64,000 nucleotides of DNA from Torreya grandis (taxonomy: Eukaryota; Streptophyta; Pinopsida; Cupressales; Taxaceae), in NCBI GenBank assembly GCA_037957365.1, contig JARHVA010008422.1, forward strand, positions 202,501 to 266,500, in the 5' to 3' direction. The translations under genes were made by a program, and so were the position numbers. The notes beneath the pieces are model-generated. The model had not been told where the DNA came from and did not search any database. It was given only the letters and a program-made list of their open reading frames with translations. Below are positions 53,182 through 63,060 of this stretch, piece after piece; position 1 is the stretch's first letter; each line of letters opens with the position of its first letter.

Positions 53182-54900
53182 AAATAAAAATTCAAAAATG
53201 AAAAGCTTTTGAGACATTGTTGGTAGTCATGAATAGAAAACCATCTTCTAGCTGTTCATGTAGTGAATAAAGATCCTTGACTAAAAAACCAGAATTGGCT
53301 AGTCAAGGGCAAAATACCAAAAATGAAAAAATAGAAAAAAATAGTTTAGAAAAATTAGTTGGTTCCAAATTAATATATATAATACTATTATTTGTTATAC
53401 TATCACTAAATCATGCAATTTATTTTATGAAAGAACACATCAAGAAGACTGATAAGGATAATACTAAGATTTGTATGATAAAATATTTTTTTCCTGCCAA
53501 GTGTTAGATTTAGATACTTAGGATTGCATGCATGTGCTTAAAAGCATTATATAAAATACCCATATGGTGTTATAATAGGGTCAAACTATATGAAGGAAAC
53601 AAAGGTCAATTCAAAATATCATATGGTAAAATATCAACCCAAAGAGCTACAGATAGTACCCTTCTAGTTAATAAAAAGTTTTATAATGACACATCATTGT
53701 CATTATGTGTCATTTATAAAAAAGGTATTAGATGGAAGAATAAAAGTAAATTGATGATGGAATTATTTTAAATGAAATAAAACAAAAAGGTATGACATCA
53801 TTAATTCTAATATATATTATCATCATTACTCATTATACTTCGAGTACTATCCATAGTCTAACCCTTAAAAGGATATTATTGGCATTCAAATCATTTCACA
53901 AAAATATTTCTTGAAATAGGGGAAAGAATTGAATATGCAAGCCTAACCTAAAGGTGAATAATTAAAAAATGGGTTTGAAGAAAAAGTTATAACCTGAATA
54001 TGCAAGTAAACTATTAGAAAATGAAGTAGTAAAAGAGATATTAGCTATAGCTAGATGGATTGACTTCTTTCTTAAGTTTTAGGGTTTTGATGAAGCATTA
54101 GTGATAGAATTTATTATGAACTTGAAGCTTGATTTATCCATAATGAGAGGTTTTTAGATACATTTCTCCACTTGAATCCTTAATGAGTTTTTAGGAATTC
54201 TAGATGAAGGAGCTCACATAATAAGAAGATCCTCATTTCATGATCTTGTTAGAATTTTTAGCAGTGAAGGAGAGGCCACACTAGTTTTTATGTAAGATGT
54301 CAAAGGAAGAATAAAAGGGGTAAGTAGAGAGTCTCTATCTAAACCTTGGAGGTTAGTTTATTTTTGGATTATTAAATATTTGACATGTGAGGGACAGTGT
54401 AGTGTGTTGAGTTGTATGGTCTTAAGAATGTTAATTAATTTAAGATATGGTCTTCACCAACCTCAACATAGGATAATTTTGGCCTCATTTATCTTAGGAT
54501 CCATTTAGGTTATGGCTATAATGTATGCCAAAAACCATGTAGCCATATGTCATCATGGGTTGATTTAGCTCATTATTCAACATCACTTCTCACAGAAAGA
54601 AAATTAAATTGAAGATTGGGCTGCCTTCCTTGAAGTAAAGAGAAAGAAAACCCAAAAAATTGATAAGAAAATCTCTACACACATGCATGCCTCCAGTTCA
54701 AAAAACCCACCAAAGATATATTCTAAAACAATTACCTCTAAGTTCATCTATAACACAAGATCCACTACCAAGACTATTCCATTGCAAACCCTAGATCCTC
54801 CCCCCATAGTCTCTCCTCCAAAGCCAACAAGTAGAAAATTGAGGCTTAGATCCTCTACTAAAATCCAACAACATGTTTCCCAACTTTCTCAAGTCTAATA
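53180..54900 (+). pseudogene. Extra 3' ORF remnant of element D, N-terminal part
   Basis: After integrase the plus strand stays codon-like for 3.5 kb. The clearest block, about 54005-54540, reads ARWIDFFLKF, EFIMNLKLDLSIMRGF, STSILNEFLGILDEGAHIIR, KPWRLVYFWIIKYLTC and LRYGLHQPQHRIILASFILG. This resembles the conserved helical domain carried by many large plant retroelements and annotated only as 'putative plant transposon protein'; I offer that by resemblance. A Pro/Ser/Thr-rich piece follows at 54683-54898 (PLQTLDPPPIVSPPKP). It stands where Athila elements carry an env-like frame, but no clear signal peptide or envelope motif was seen. Confidence 0.5.
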
Positions 54901-56690
54901 ACTTATTCAAATTATTGAAGAAGAATCTTCTGCAAATCCTACTTTTTAGTCAAAAACTCAAGAAACCTTGCCTACAAAAGCTTAGTCCCCTCTTTAAAAG
55001 AAGAATATTAATCCTAGTAGTTGATAGTGATGAAACCATTATTGTTGATACACCGGATAATTTAAGGAAAAATACCATAGCCACTACTAGTGAATCTCAT
55101 AATAGAGAAGAAGATGAAACCTTTCTTCCATAAGAATATTTGGTTGATGACTTTACTAAGACTATTCCTGATGAAAGTCTCATTCTTCCTACATAGAAAA
55201 AAAAGGATAAAGGAAAATCCCCTGTGATTGAAAGGGAGGGACAACCTTCAAGGGAAATAGATCATATATAACTCTAACATGCTTTAGCCTTGTCCTAGTT
55301 AGAAGCCATTGTTAAATAAAATATAAAAGATATAGCTAAACTGATTATTACTACACAAAAAAAAAGATTTTTTAATTGATCATTTAATGAAACAAATTGA
55401 AAATTTAAAAATTCAATCCCTGAAGAAAAATGATGAGGCAAAGGATGAAATTATTGATGCATGGGGACATACTATATCACTTGAATAAGAAAACATTTCC
55501 TTAAGGAGGAGTCTTCTAAAGATTGAAATATAAAATGTTAGGCTGAGAACCTTAAAAGACTCTAGCTCTTCTCATGTTCCTTCTCAAGTCATTATAGAAC
55601 AAAGTTGTTAGACTACTTTATCTATTTCAAAATTGAAAAACTAATGGGATCAAGTCTTCTCATAACTTGAAGAAATGAAGATACATAATTATCTACTTAA
55701 AAATAAAAATCATCTTCTTAAAGAAGAGAAACAAACAATGAAAGAAGAAATGACTCAAGCCCAACAAAAAGAAGAATAGTTTAAACAAACTCTTTAGTTT
55801 ACCTATCAATTAAGTGAAAAGTTGTTATCAAGTAGAGTCCCTTCTTCTGCATATTAAAGCATTTTTAGATGGCAATTTTTATAGATATCTTGTAATTTAC
55901 CACATGAGATAAACACCAGTGATGATTTTATGAGAACATTTAGAAATAGTACCCGTGGTATACAAGATCTTCTTTATGAGTTTTATTTGTATGACATTGA
56001 TCTAGGAAATACAAATAATTTATTAGTAAATCTATTTGTGGGAGAACTTTAGATGAGAGATTTATTGTCTGCATATAGGAATCAAATTGCCTAGTAAGAC
56101 AAATATGATGATCACACTAACATTGCACAAGATGTTGGTTTATGTATTAGGCCTCAATTTGGTAGTGAAAAGTATATTTCACAACTATTACCAGTATCCA
56201 AAAATTCATGATCATTATCTTTTCACATTACATGATGACCTTCTCAACTTTGAATTATTTGTACAACATATTTTTGACTATGTAGTAGTGGTTTATAGAA
56301 AACATTATCATATGTTGCCAGTTACATTAAGATGAAGAGAGGTGTTGTCACCCACCAAATTTTAGTGGTATTTGAGAAGAGATAATGTTATTGTGCAAAT
56401 AATTTTAGAAGTCTTACAGAGGGATGAATGAAATCCATAGATTGGAATGAGGTTTAGACCTCCATTTATACTTTCTCCAATGTCTCCTTGGTAGAATACA
56501 GGACTACAGTCTCAGGAATAGTTTGATATTTGGTTCTTTTTTTACATAGGGATATGGGTTTCACTCTTCATAATTAGAGGATACTTCAAAATGATCTATA
56601 TTCCATTTATGATTTGAGTCTGAAGATACAATAAATAGTTCATAGCTATGGAGATTGAGGATATAATTTGCAAAGGGACTTGCAAAAGGT
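54900..56690 (+). pseudogene. Extra 3' ORF remnant of element D, coiled-coil and C-terminal part
   Basis: From about 55370 to 55850 the chain is Lys/Glu/Gln/Leu-rich and heptad-like (HLMKQIENLKIQSLKKNDEA; MKEEMTQAQQKEE; FTYQLSEKLLSS), a likely coiled coil. From about 55900 it reads DDFMRTFRNSTRGIQDLLYE and FYLYDIDLGNTNNLLVNLFV, then frames degrade. The ordering (helical domain, Pro-rich linker, coiled coil, C-terminal domain) suggests one protein of roughly 900 residues encoded downstream of pol. No known family was firmly recognised. Confidence 0.45.
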
Positions 56691-56705
56691 AAGGAGTGGG
56701 GGAGA
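56691..56705 (+). other. Polypurine tract of element D
   Basis: AAGGAGTGGGGGAGA ends directly at TGATGAGTC, the first bases of the 3' LTR. Confidence 0.88.
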
Positions 56706-58259
56706 TGATGAGTCTATAAATTGAATCATTATTACTATAGTTTATGGCCTTAAATATGTTAAATGGTTAAGCATTGTGTGTAATCTTGATGTTTAGAACT
56801 TGCATAAAGTAGGAAATAGATGCTTTTGCCTAAATAAACTCATGTAAATTCTAAGTCTATCTTCTTTGCACTCTATTCTAACGTTCTCATGTTTTATGCT
56901 CCACATTTTGATTTATATTGGTAAATAGTACTATTAATACGAGTTTTGACAAGATTGTGAAGACAAAGAGGATTCAAGGTGAAGATAGAACCATATAAGA
57001 CTTAGCTATAGATTTTGAAGTTATTGTGGATTTTGATAGGCTAGCTATGGATTTTGATAGGTGAGCTATAGAATTTGATAGGCAAGCTATAGATTTTGAT
57101 AGGTGATCTATAAATTTTGATAGTAAGCTACAAATTATTCCAATTTTGCTATAGATTAACCTAGATTATTCTAGAATTAATCATAGTAAATTCCAAAGGG
57201 TTCAAAAATCTTGTCTAATCTCTTCTTGACAATCTAAAGAACTTTTTTGAATATTTCCATTTCTATTCATGTATATAAATATATGTCTATTTATATTTAG
57301 TCTTCCATTTTTGGAAGATGCTACTCTAGGTTTCAACAATGAAGAGAGAAGATAAGAATTTCAATATATGTAAATATTTGATTGATATAGTTGGGCATGG
57401 CAAATTTTATCTATGGATTCTCTGACTCCTAAAATATCTCATTGCAATGACTTTCTATTCCAACTATATCACTCAATCTATCTAAAATTTATTATATTTT
57501 CAAATTAGTTAAGTTGTTTCCTTGAATATTGGAATAGACAGTTTCTTGGTATATAATTAATAGATATATTCATGTTTGGATCTATAAATTTTGTGACTAC
57601 ATATAAAGATATTGTAATTTTGATGATTTTTTGAAATACAAGCACTACATCAGTTTCCTTTCTCAATTGATGTGTTAAGAAAATATATTGAGCTAAGTTA
57701 ATCTGGACCTAGATCTTAGGGATAAAGAACCCACTCCTAAGGAAATAAGAAATCTATTTGGTATTTATAGGTTGATTTCGTACTTCTTTCAATTAAATAT
57801 TTTTATAGATATATGTTTGTATAATTCAAATTAAAAACCTACAAAATTGAATAGTTAATATATTATTTCCAACATAAGTATTTATTTCATTCCTTTAGAT
57901 TCTACAAATATAGATTTATGATTGTTTCTAATTAGTAAATGAAGATTTGATACTCTTTTAATGTTGCAAGAGTGATTAAGTAGATTTTTTTTACAAGTTG
58001 TGTGAAGCATCTTTCAGATTTTATAATTTAGATCAGATTGCGTAGTTTATGTTTCTGCAAAGAGTGTTCTATTTTAAAACTATAGCTAAGAGATAAAAAT
58101 TAGATATAGATTATCCTAAGAAACAAAAAAAACCCTAAAAAAAGTATTGTTAACTTGAAATCAATAAATACCTCACTGAAATAGCTTTAGTCACTGCCTT
58201 GGTAAGAATAGACACCAACAGATGTTGGTTAAATGAAGGGGTAATAATGACAACCATAA
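56706..58259 (+). repeat. 3' LTR of element D
   Basis: It opens TGATGAGTCTATAAATT and closes ACCATAA, aligning with the 5' LTR over its whole length. It holds a 21-base tandem array (57004-57140) and a TATA box (57272-57281). Confidence 0.92.
57004..57140 (+). repeat. 21-base tandem array in the 3' LTR of D
   Basis: Regular units start at 57043, 57064, 57085, 57106 and 57126, with a diverged unit at 57004. Each opens AGCTAT or close to it and continues RGATTTTGATAGG. Confidence 0.9.
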
Positions 58260-58376
58260 ATCTTCCCATGCCATGGTCCTTCTATGCCATGTCAGACTTG
58301 TTTCAAAATGGATAATGATCCTTTCACACCATGCACCAAAATGGAATAATACTTGGTCAAAATTTAAGGGCTAACA
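58260..58376 (-). repeat. 5' LTR of element C, part 2 (right of nested D)
   Basis: It begins with the right target duplication of D (ATCTT) and continues the C LTR through CCATGGTCCTTCTATRCCATG and ACTTGGTCAAAATTTA to GGGCTAACA at 58376. Confidence 0.85.
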
Positions 58377-58381
58377 TGATA

Positions 58382-58667
58382 TTTCTTTATAATAATAGAA
58401 GAAACATGCAAATATAATCCAATTTGAGAGGGAATCCTATAATAATTAGTTTAAATAATGAAATTAATTCAATAATAAAACTTGTGATGATTATGGAGAG
58501 CCATGCTCAACCATTTATAGATGCATAAATAGGAAGGGTCACACATTTTCATTCTAACTATGTCAAACTAACTAAATATTACAAATGAATAAATGAAATA
58601 TAAAGGTTATGCTCTCTATTACATAATATTAGGAGTCATAATAAGATATAATTTTAGGGGTGTAACA
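58382..58667 (-). repeat. Element F: start of a chromovirus 3' LTR
   Basis: On the minus strand the LTR starts TGTTACACCCC at 58667, like TGTTACATCC of element A, directly after a polypurine tract. Its far end is not visible because element C lies at 58381; the rest may continue left of 41642. Confidence 0.65.
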
Positions 58668-58680
58668 TGTCCTCCCCCTT
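58668..58680 (-). other. Polypurine tract of element F
   Basis: On the minus strand AAGGGGGAGGACA precedes TGTTACACCCC. It is the same type as in element A (AGGGGAGGAGGA). Confidence 0.8.
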
Positions 58681-58684
58681 CAAA

Positions 58685-59087
58685 TAGAAATTACCCTCAA
58701 TGCTTAGCAAGTCATTATGATTTTGTATGAGTTGTTCATCTTACCATATTTCATATATAGCTATAATATTCTTCCATTTGATGATAAATTTAGGAATGGA
58801 TTAGTTTCATAATTACTTCATTATTTTCTCTATGATATCCTTAGGTTTGATAATGAACTTCCCTTCTTCATCTAAGTCAGGAAACTATTTATGGACTAGA
58901 ATATTAATGCTAAGTACTTTGTTCAGCCATGGAAAATGAAATATGGAATGAATTTTGGAAGAGGGTGGAAGTTATACCATATAATATACACTTTCAATCT
59001 AGTGTATAAACTTATAGGGAAATTAAATTTTTTATTTGATCTTGATATTATTATGTTGTTTAAGTGGCCTCTATTTATAAGGTTTGG
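58685..59087 (-). pseudogene. Element F integrase C-terminus and chromodomain
   Basis: On the minus strand one frame runs from about 59035 to 58690: PYKFIH, then LPPSSKIHSIFHFPWLNKVL, then DLDEEGKFIIKPKDIIEKIM, then SIPKFIIKWKNI and DEQLIQNHNDLLSIEGNF. This is the end of a chromovirus integrase, with the 'KIHxxFHxxxL' linker and a chromodomain that would bind methylated histone H3. Stops lie at Gln, Arg and Trp positions. The upstream part is cut off at 59088, where the LTR of element G begins. Confidence 0.85.
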
Positions 59088-60446
59088 TGTAGACACTAGA
59101 AAATTACACATGATAGTTCTAATTGCCAAAATGCCTTAAGATCCCTATCAGACCTTGAGTCTAGATGACTACCTAGTTAGCTAACTCATCAACCTACTAA
59201 CATAACCTTTTAACCAACCCCTTTTAAATTATTTTTACCCTTTTTCCTTTGGACACTCAACCATCGATGGTCAGTTTAACTATCAATGGTTAGCCTAACC
59301 ATCGATGGTCAAGTCTTCACCTTCATAACACATCACTAGTTGTGTGTGAGATAATGAGGCAAAATTTAATATGTTCACCTTATGTAGTGCTAACAAAATT
59401 CCAAGCATCATGATCAACAACCTCACCCTCTAGGGAACCTTCTATCCTCCATCTCTCTTTTCCTATAAAAGGAGGGGAGTAGGAGGTGAAAGGTATCCAT
59501 GTTCAAGCTATAAAATCTTCTTCCACATAAGTATTCAAGATTTCTAGCATCCAATCTTCCTTTAGTAGCTTAGTAATAAAAAAAGAGACCTGAAACTTTA
59601 CCAAATTTGCTTTTGAGGCCAAAGTACCATTACTATGGAAAAATTGCTTCATCCTGCCACTATCAAACATCTAGTAAATTATAGGTATATTTTACTTGTT
59701 CTTTATTTTATTCAACTTTCTAACCTTCTCGACCTAATAAAACCTATCTACACCTTATTTACTCTCCACTAGATCCTTAATAGAACCATTATCTAACCAC
59801 CTACTTATTTTGTAACTCTTTTTTGAATACCTTCATAAATCCATAGGCAAATTTCGATAGTTATCACAACTACCAATGATCACCTCCAACCATCAATGGT
59901 CATCCCAGCTACTGATGATTCACCTAACCATTGATGGTCATTGTGGTAGAAAATAACAAGTTAATTTCAGCCCTTCAACCCCATCCAAACTTAACTTTCT
60001 ATGTTCCTACCTATTCATAGACCCTTTTCTAATTTTCTAAACTTGACTTCATCCACTGTAGCATGAGTATTAACCTATTTTTTCTATATTTAGTCATTTT
60101 ATTTTACAAATATTCTAATTTATTATTGTATTGAATTTCATTTAATTTATGCAAGTACATTAATTTTATCATTTCCAACTTGATTGTTATCAATAGTGGA
60201 TTGATAGCCTCCTATAAATCATATGTTTCTTGAATTTCACACTAGGTAGCCCACTTAACTATCTTGATAATAACCCCTTTTGTTAGAGTGTTCTTATTTG
60301 TAGGTTATTCCTTCCTAGCCAAAGAGGATTTCTCCATCTTCATCTATATATATGCATGCATCACCAACCAGGTATTTTTACCACACCCTTATTACTAGTT
60401 TCTTATCTTCTTCTAAAATTAAGAAATTAGCATAAATTAATATATA
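59088..60446 (+). repeat. 5' LTR of element G
   Basis: The right edge is set by the primer site; the left edge is inferred. A TATA box (TATAAAA at 59464-59470) is followed by a purine-rich run. Four copies of the palindrome ACCATCGATGGT or its transitions lie at 59260, 59298, 59889 and 59927. No second copy of this LTR is in the window. Confidence 0.65.
59464..59470 (+). promoter_or_regulatory. TATA box of LTR G
   Basis: TATAAAA in the context TTTTCCTATAAAAGGAGGGG, about 980 bases before the LTR end. Confidence 0.5.
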
Positions 60447-60448
60447 AA

Positions 60449-60470
60449 TTTTGGCACACTTGGTGGGACC
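60449..60470 (+). other. Primer binding site of element G
   Basis: TTTTGGCACACTTGGTGGGA followed by CC, nearly the same as in element B (27703-27725). The shared site supports a common lineage. Confidence 0.75.
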
Positions 60471-61093
60471 TAGCATCATCTAGGTGCCTTTTCTTTCTTC
60501 CTTTATTCTATGCTCATCAAATAAAATCTAAAATTTCTTTTGGGCTTAAAATAAACCATTTACATACACTAGTTGCTTGTTTTAGTTCATCTAGTAACTT
60601 AAAGGCAAACTAATTAATCAATAAACTTGAGACAAGGCTTGAATATAATTTCATCACCTAGAGGTAAACCTTACCCTTTCTTAACAATCTTACTTGGAGG
60701 TCATTACCAAGGGGAGAACCAACTCATCTCTTTGGTTGAGTATAAACTCTAAAATTTAGTATATTTTAGCTAAGAACTTGACACACTTATAACTATGGTG
60801 TCTAAAGTGAGGGGGTAGGCCCCAATACCAAGCCACATACTGAAGATCAATACAAATTTCTCTCTTGAGCACCTAAACACAACCTAAAACTAACCTTAAA
60901 TTTCCTCTTTAGTACCTGATCTACAAACCAAATTTATTATTCACACTTTTTAAGGCATAAGCCAAAAGTGATCTAAAAAGAATCCTAAGTTTTAAGTGAA
61001 CTCTTAGCGTATGTTTGGATTACCTTGTTTCTCTTATTTTTCTTGCATTTTGTTTGAGGTATGAGTTTCATCATTCCTTTCCTATTTTCTCAC
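60471..61093 (+). other. Leader of element G
   Basis: This is untranslated sequence between primer site and gag. No open frame with similarity and no obvious signal was seen. Confidence 0.45.
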
Positions 61094-63060
61094 ATGGCTT
61101 TCACTAGATAGTAGTTAAAAAATCAAACCATCCAAAGACCACCTTCTTCTTCCTCTTCCTCTTCTATGGATTATACTTTAGATGTGGAGGGTTCTCCTCC
61201 TCATTCTCCACCTCCTACCATTCCTTAGATAGTTATTTAGGGTGATGTGGATTTTTCCACATTCTTTGATAATAATTGCATAGCCCTCCAGCACTACCTT
61301 AAAGCCTTATCTCATGAAAACTCTATTGCTTTAGTTCTTCCCATGGATCCACCATTTGGTATGCCTCCCCCTCTTATGGTTGGTGTTAATTCTACCCAAC
61401 CCTCAATCACCCAAGCCTCTTCTTCTACTAATCTCCCATCCACTACCACCACCAAAACCTAATCCAACATTCCAACCTATAACCAAACTCCTCCTACACC
61501 AACTAACACCTCTAATGTAGGAGAAAACTTACCTCTCTTTACCTATACCTCACCTACCATGGGGATATATTCTACCCCTATTTCCACCATTCATCTTATC
61601 ACCACCAACCGGCCAATTTCTACACCTCTTCAAAATTTAGAACTTTCCATAACTCCTACCCTTCCACCCATTAGCACTAGAATCACCACCCAACCTCAAA
61701 TTATCACTTCAACCATACCTCTAAACTAACCCATGTCAATCCCACAAAAAACACCCATAACATCCTACTAATATGTTCCTAATCCACAATGATACATGCC
61801 AACTTATACCCAACCTTTTATTCCCTCATATAAATTGGGGCATCATCCCAACCTTCAATGACCACATAAAATTATGTGGCATATTCTCAACCTTCCACCT
61901 CTTATCCATACATTGCATCCACCCAAACTTAATATAACCTACCAGCTAATTATGGATCTCCCTAACCTCAAAAAAATTTAGTTAAGATGTCGATGAATAA
62001 AATGTCCAATCTTAAATCATCTATTTCTGGGGCTCATAACCTTCTATCTTATGATCAAATCTATAATGAACCCATTCATCCATTCATTCCTATCCAACCT
62101 TATCCTCAACGAAAACTCCCCAATTTTTCCAAGTTTTAAATCAAAGAGGACCCCCAACAACACTTAAGAGCATTATGCCATTTTAACTATTTGATTGCAT
62201 ATGATGATGCTCTTCTCCTTTGTACCTTCCCCATGTCCTTATCTAGACTAGCTTTGGATTGGTATAGTGATCTTACCAATCACTCTATCTTCTCCTTTTC
62301 TCAACTTTCCCAAATCTTTTTAGATCACTTTTTAGCTAAAATATCTAATTTTTTTTCCATTACCAACCTTTATTCTATTAGGCAATTTGATGATGAATCA
62401 ATTACTGATTTTGTATCTAGATAGAGAGGTCTCATTAAGTAAATTTATTATTCCTCACCCCAACCTAAATTGATTGAAATCTTTCGTCAAGGTTATGCCA
62501 AAGATATTTCCCAAACTCTTTAGGTTCAAAATTTCAAAACCTTTGATGAGGCATTTACCATGGCATGTAAACTTAAAATTAGAGCCATTAATGAAGGGAA
62601 ATTAAAATTGAGAAACAAAAATTCTATCTTTAAATCCAGTGACCCTTCTTCAACCAAAAACACTAACCCATCCAACCATCCCAACACCAAGATAAAGGTA
62701 ACTAAAAACATGATTTTCCTTAAATCCTCTCCACTAATTATCAACCAACCTAATCAAACTAATTATTCCAATCCATCAAACCAACAAACTTGCAACCAAA
62801 ACCAAACCACTCCAAGACAATATAATCCCATAAGGGAGTTTTATGCTTTAGTTTTGGATAAACTACTTAAAGCTAATCTCATATAACTTCTTCCTATAAA
62901 ACCACCCCAATATTTTGATGCTTCTTGACTCACACCTAGTTGGTACAATAAAAATAAATTATGTACCTTCCATTTCATTATTGGACATGATGTTAGTAGG
63001 TGAAATACCTTTAAAACTATTGTCCAAAACATGATTCACAAGGGTAAACTAGCATGGGAT
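61094..63060 (+). pseudogene. Element G gag remnant
   Basis: The likely start at 61094 gives MAFTR, then a Ser-rich stretch and SPPHSPPPTIP. A long Pro/Thr/Ser-rich region follows (61247-62000). The gag core at 62150-62420 reads DPQQHLRALCHFNYLIAYDD, LSRLALDWYSDLTNHSIFSF and FLDHFLAKISNFFSITNLYS, the classical 'A-x2-W-Y-x2-L' and 'F-x2-F' retrotransposon gag pattern. A nucleocapsid-like part at 62850-63050 reads LTPSWYNKNKLCTFHFIIGH and FKTIVQNMIHKGKL, with C-x2-H-x4-H spacing; the last Cys is lost. Stops at 62422, 62523 and elsewhere disable it. Confidence 0.85.

Larger units (their letters stand above)
45664..58259 (+). mobile_element. Element D: Athila-like Ty3/gypsy element nested in the LTR of C
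   Basis: LTRs 45664-47211 (1548 bases) and 56706-58259 (1554 bases) flank a primer site, gag, protease, RT, RNase H, integrase, 3.5 kb of extra 3' frames and a polypurine tract. LTR termini TGATG/CATCA are inverted. Target duplications read GCCTT (45659-45663) and ATCTT (58260-58264), with GTCTT at the empty site; the differences are transitions. RT with MDD-L-T-I-Y-G and a tRNA-Asp-type primer site suggest the Athila branch. Coding frames are broken throughout. Confidence 0.92.
41642..58381 (-). mobile_element. Element C: small non-autonomous LTR element, interrupted by D
   Basis: LTRs are 41647-42731 and 44741-45663 plus 58260-58376. The outermost bases are the perfect target duplication TGATA (41642-41646 and 58377-58381). 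LTR ends TGTTGGG and GCTAACA are inverted. On the minus strand the sequence TTTTAGGAGGA directly precedes TGTTAGCATGAC at 42731, an acceptable polypurine tract, so the element reads leftward. The internal 2.0 kb has no gag-pol motif, only low-complexity and coiled-coil-like frames. It needs proteins from another element to move. Confidence 0.87.
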
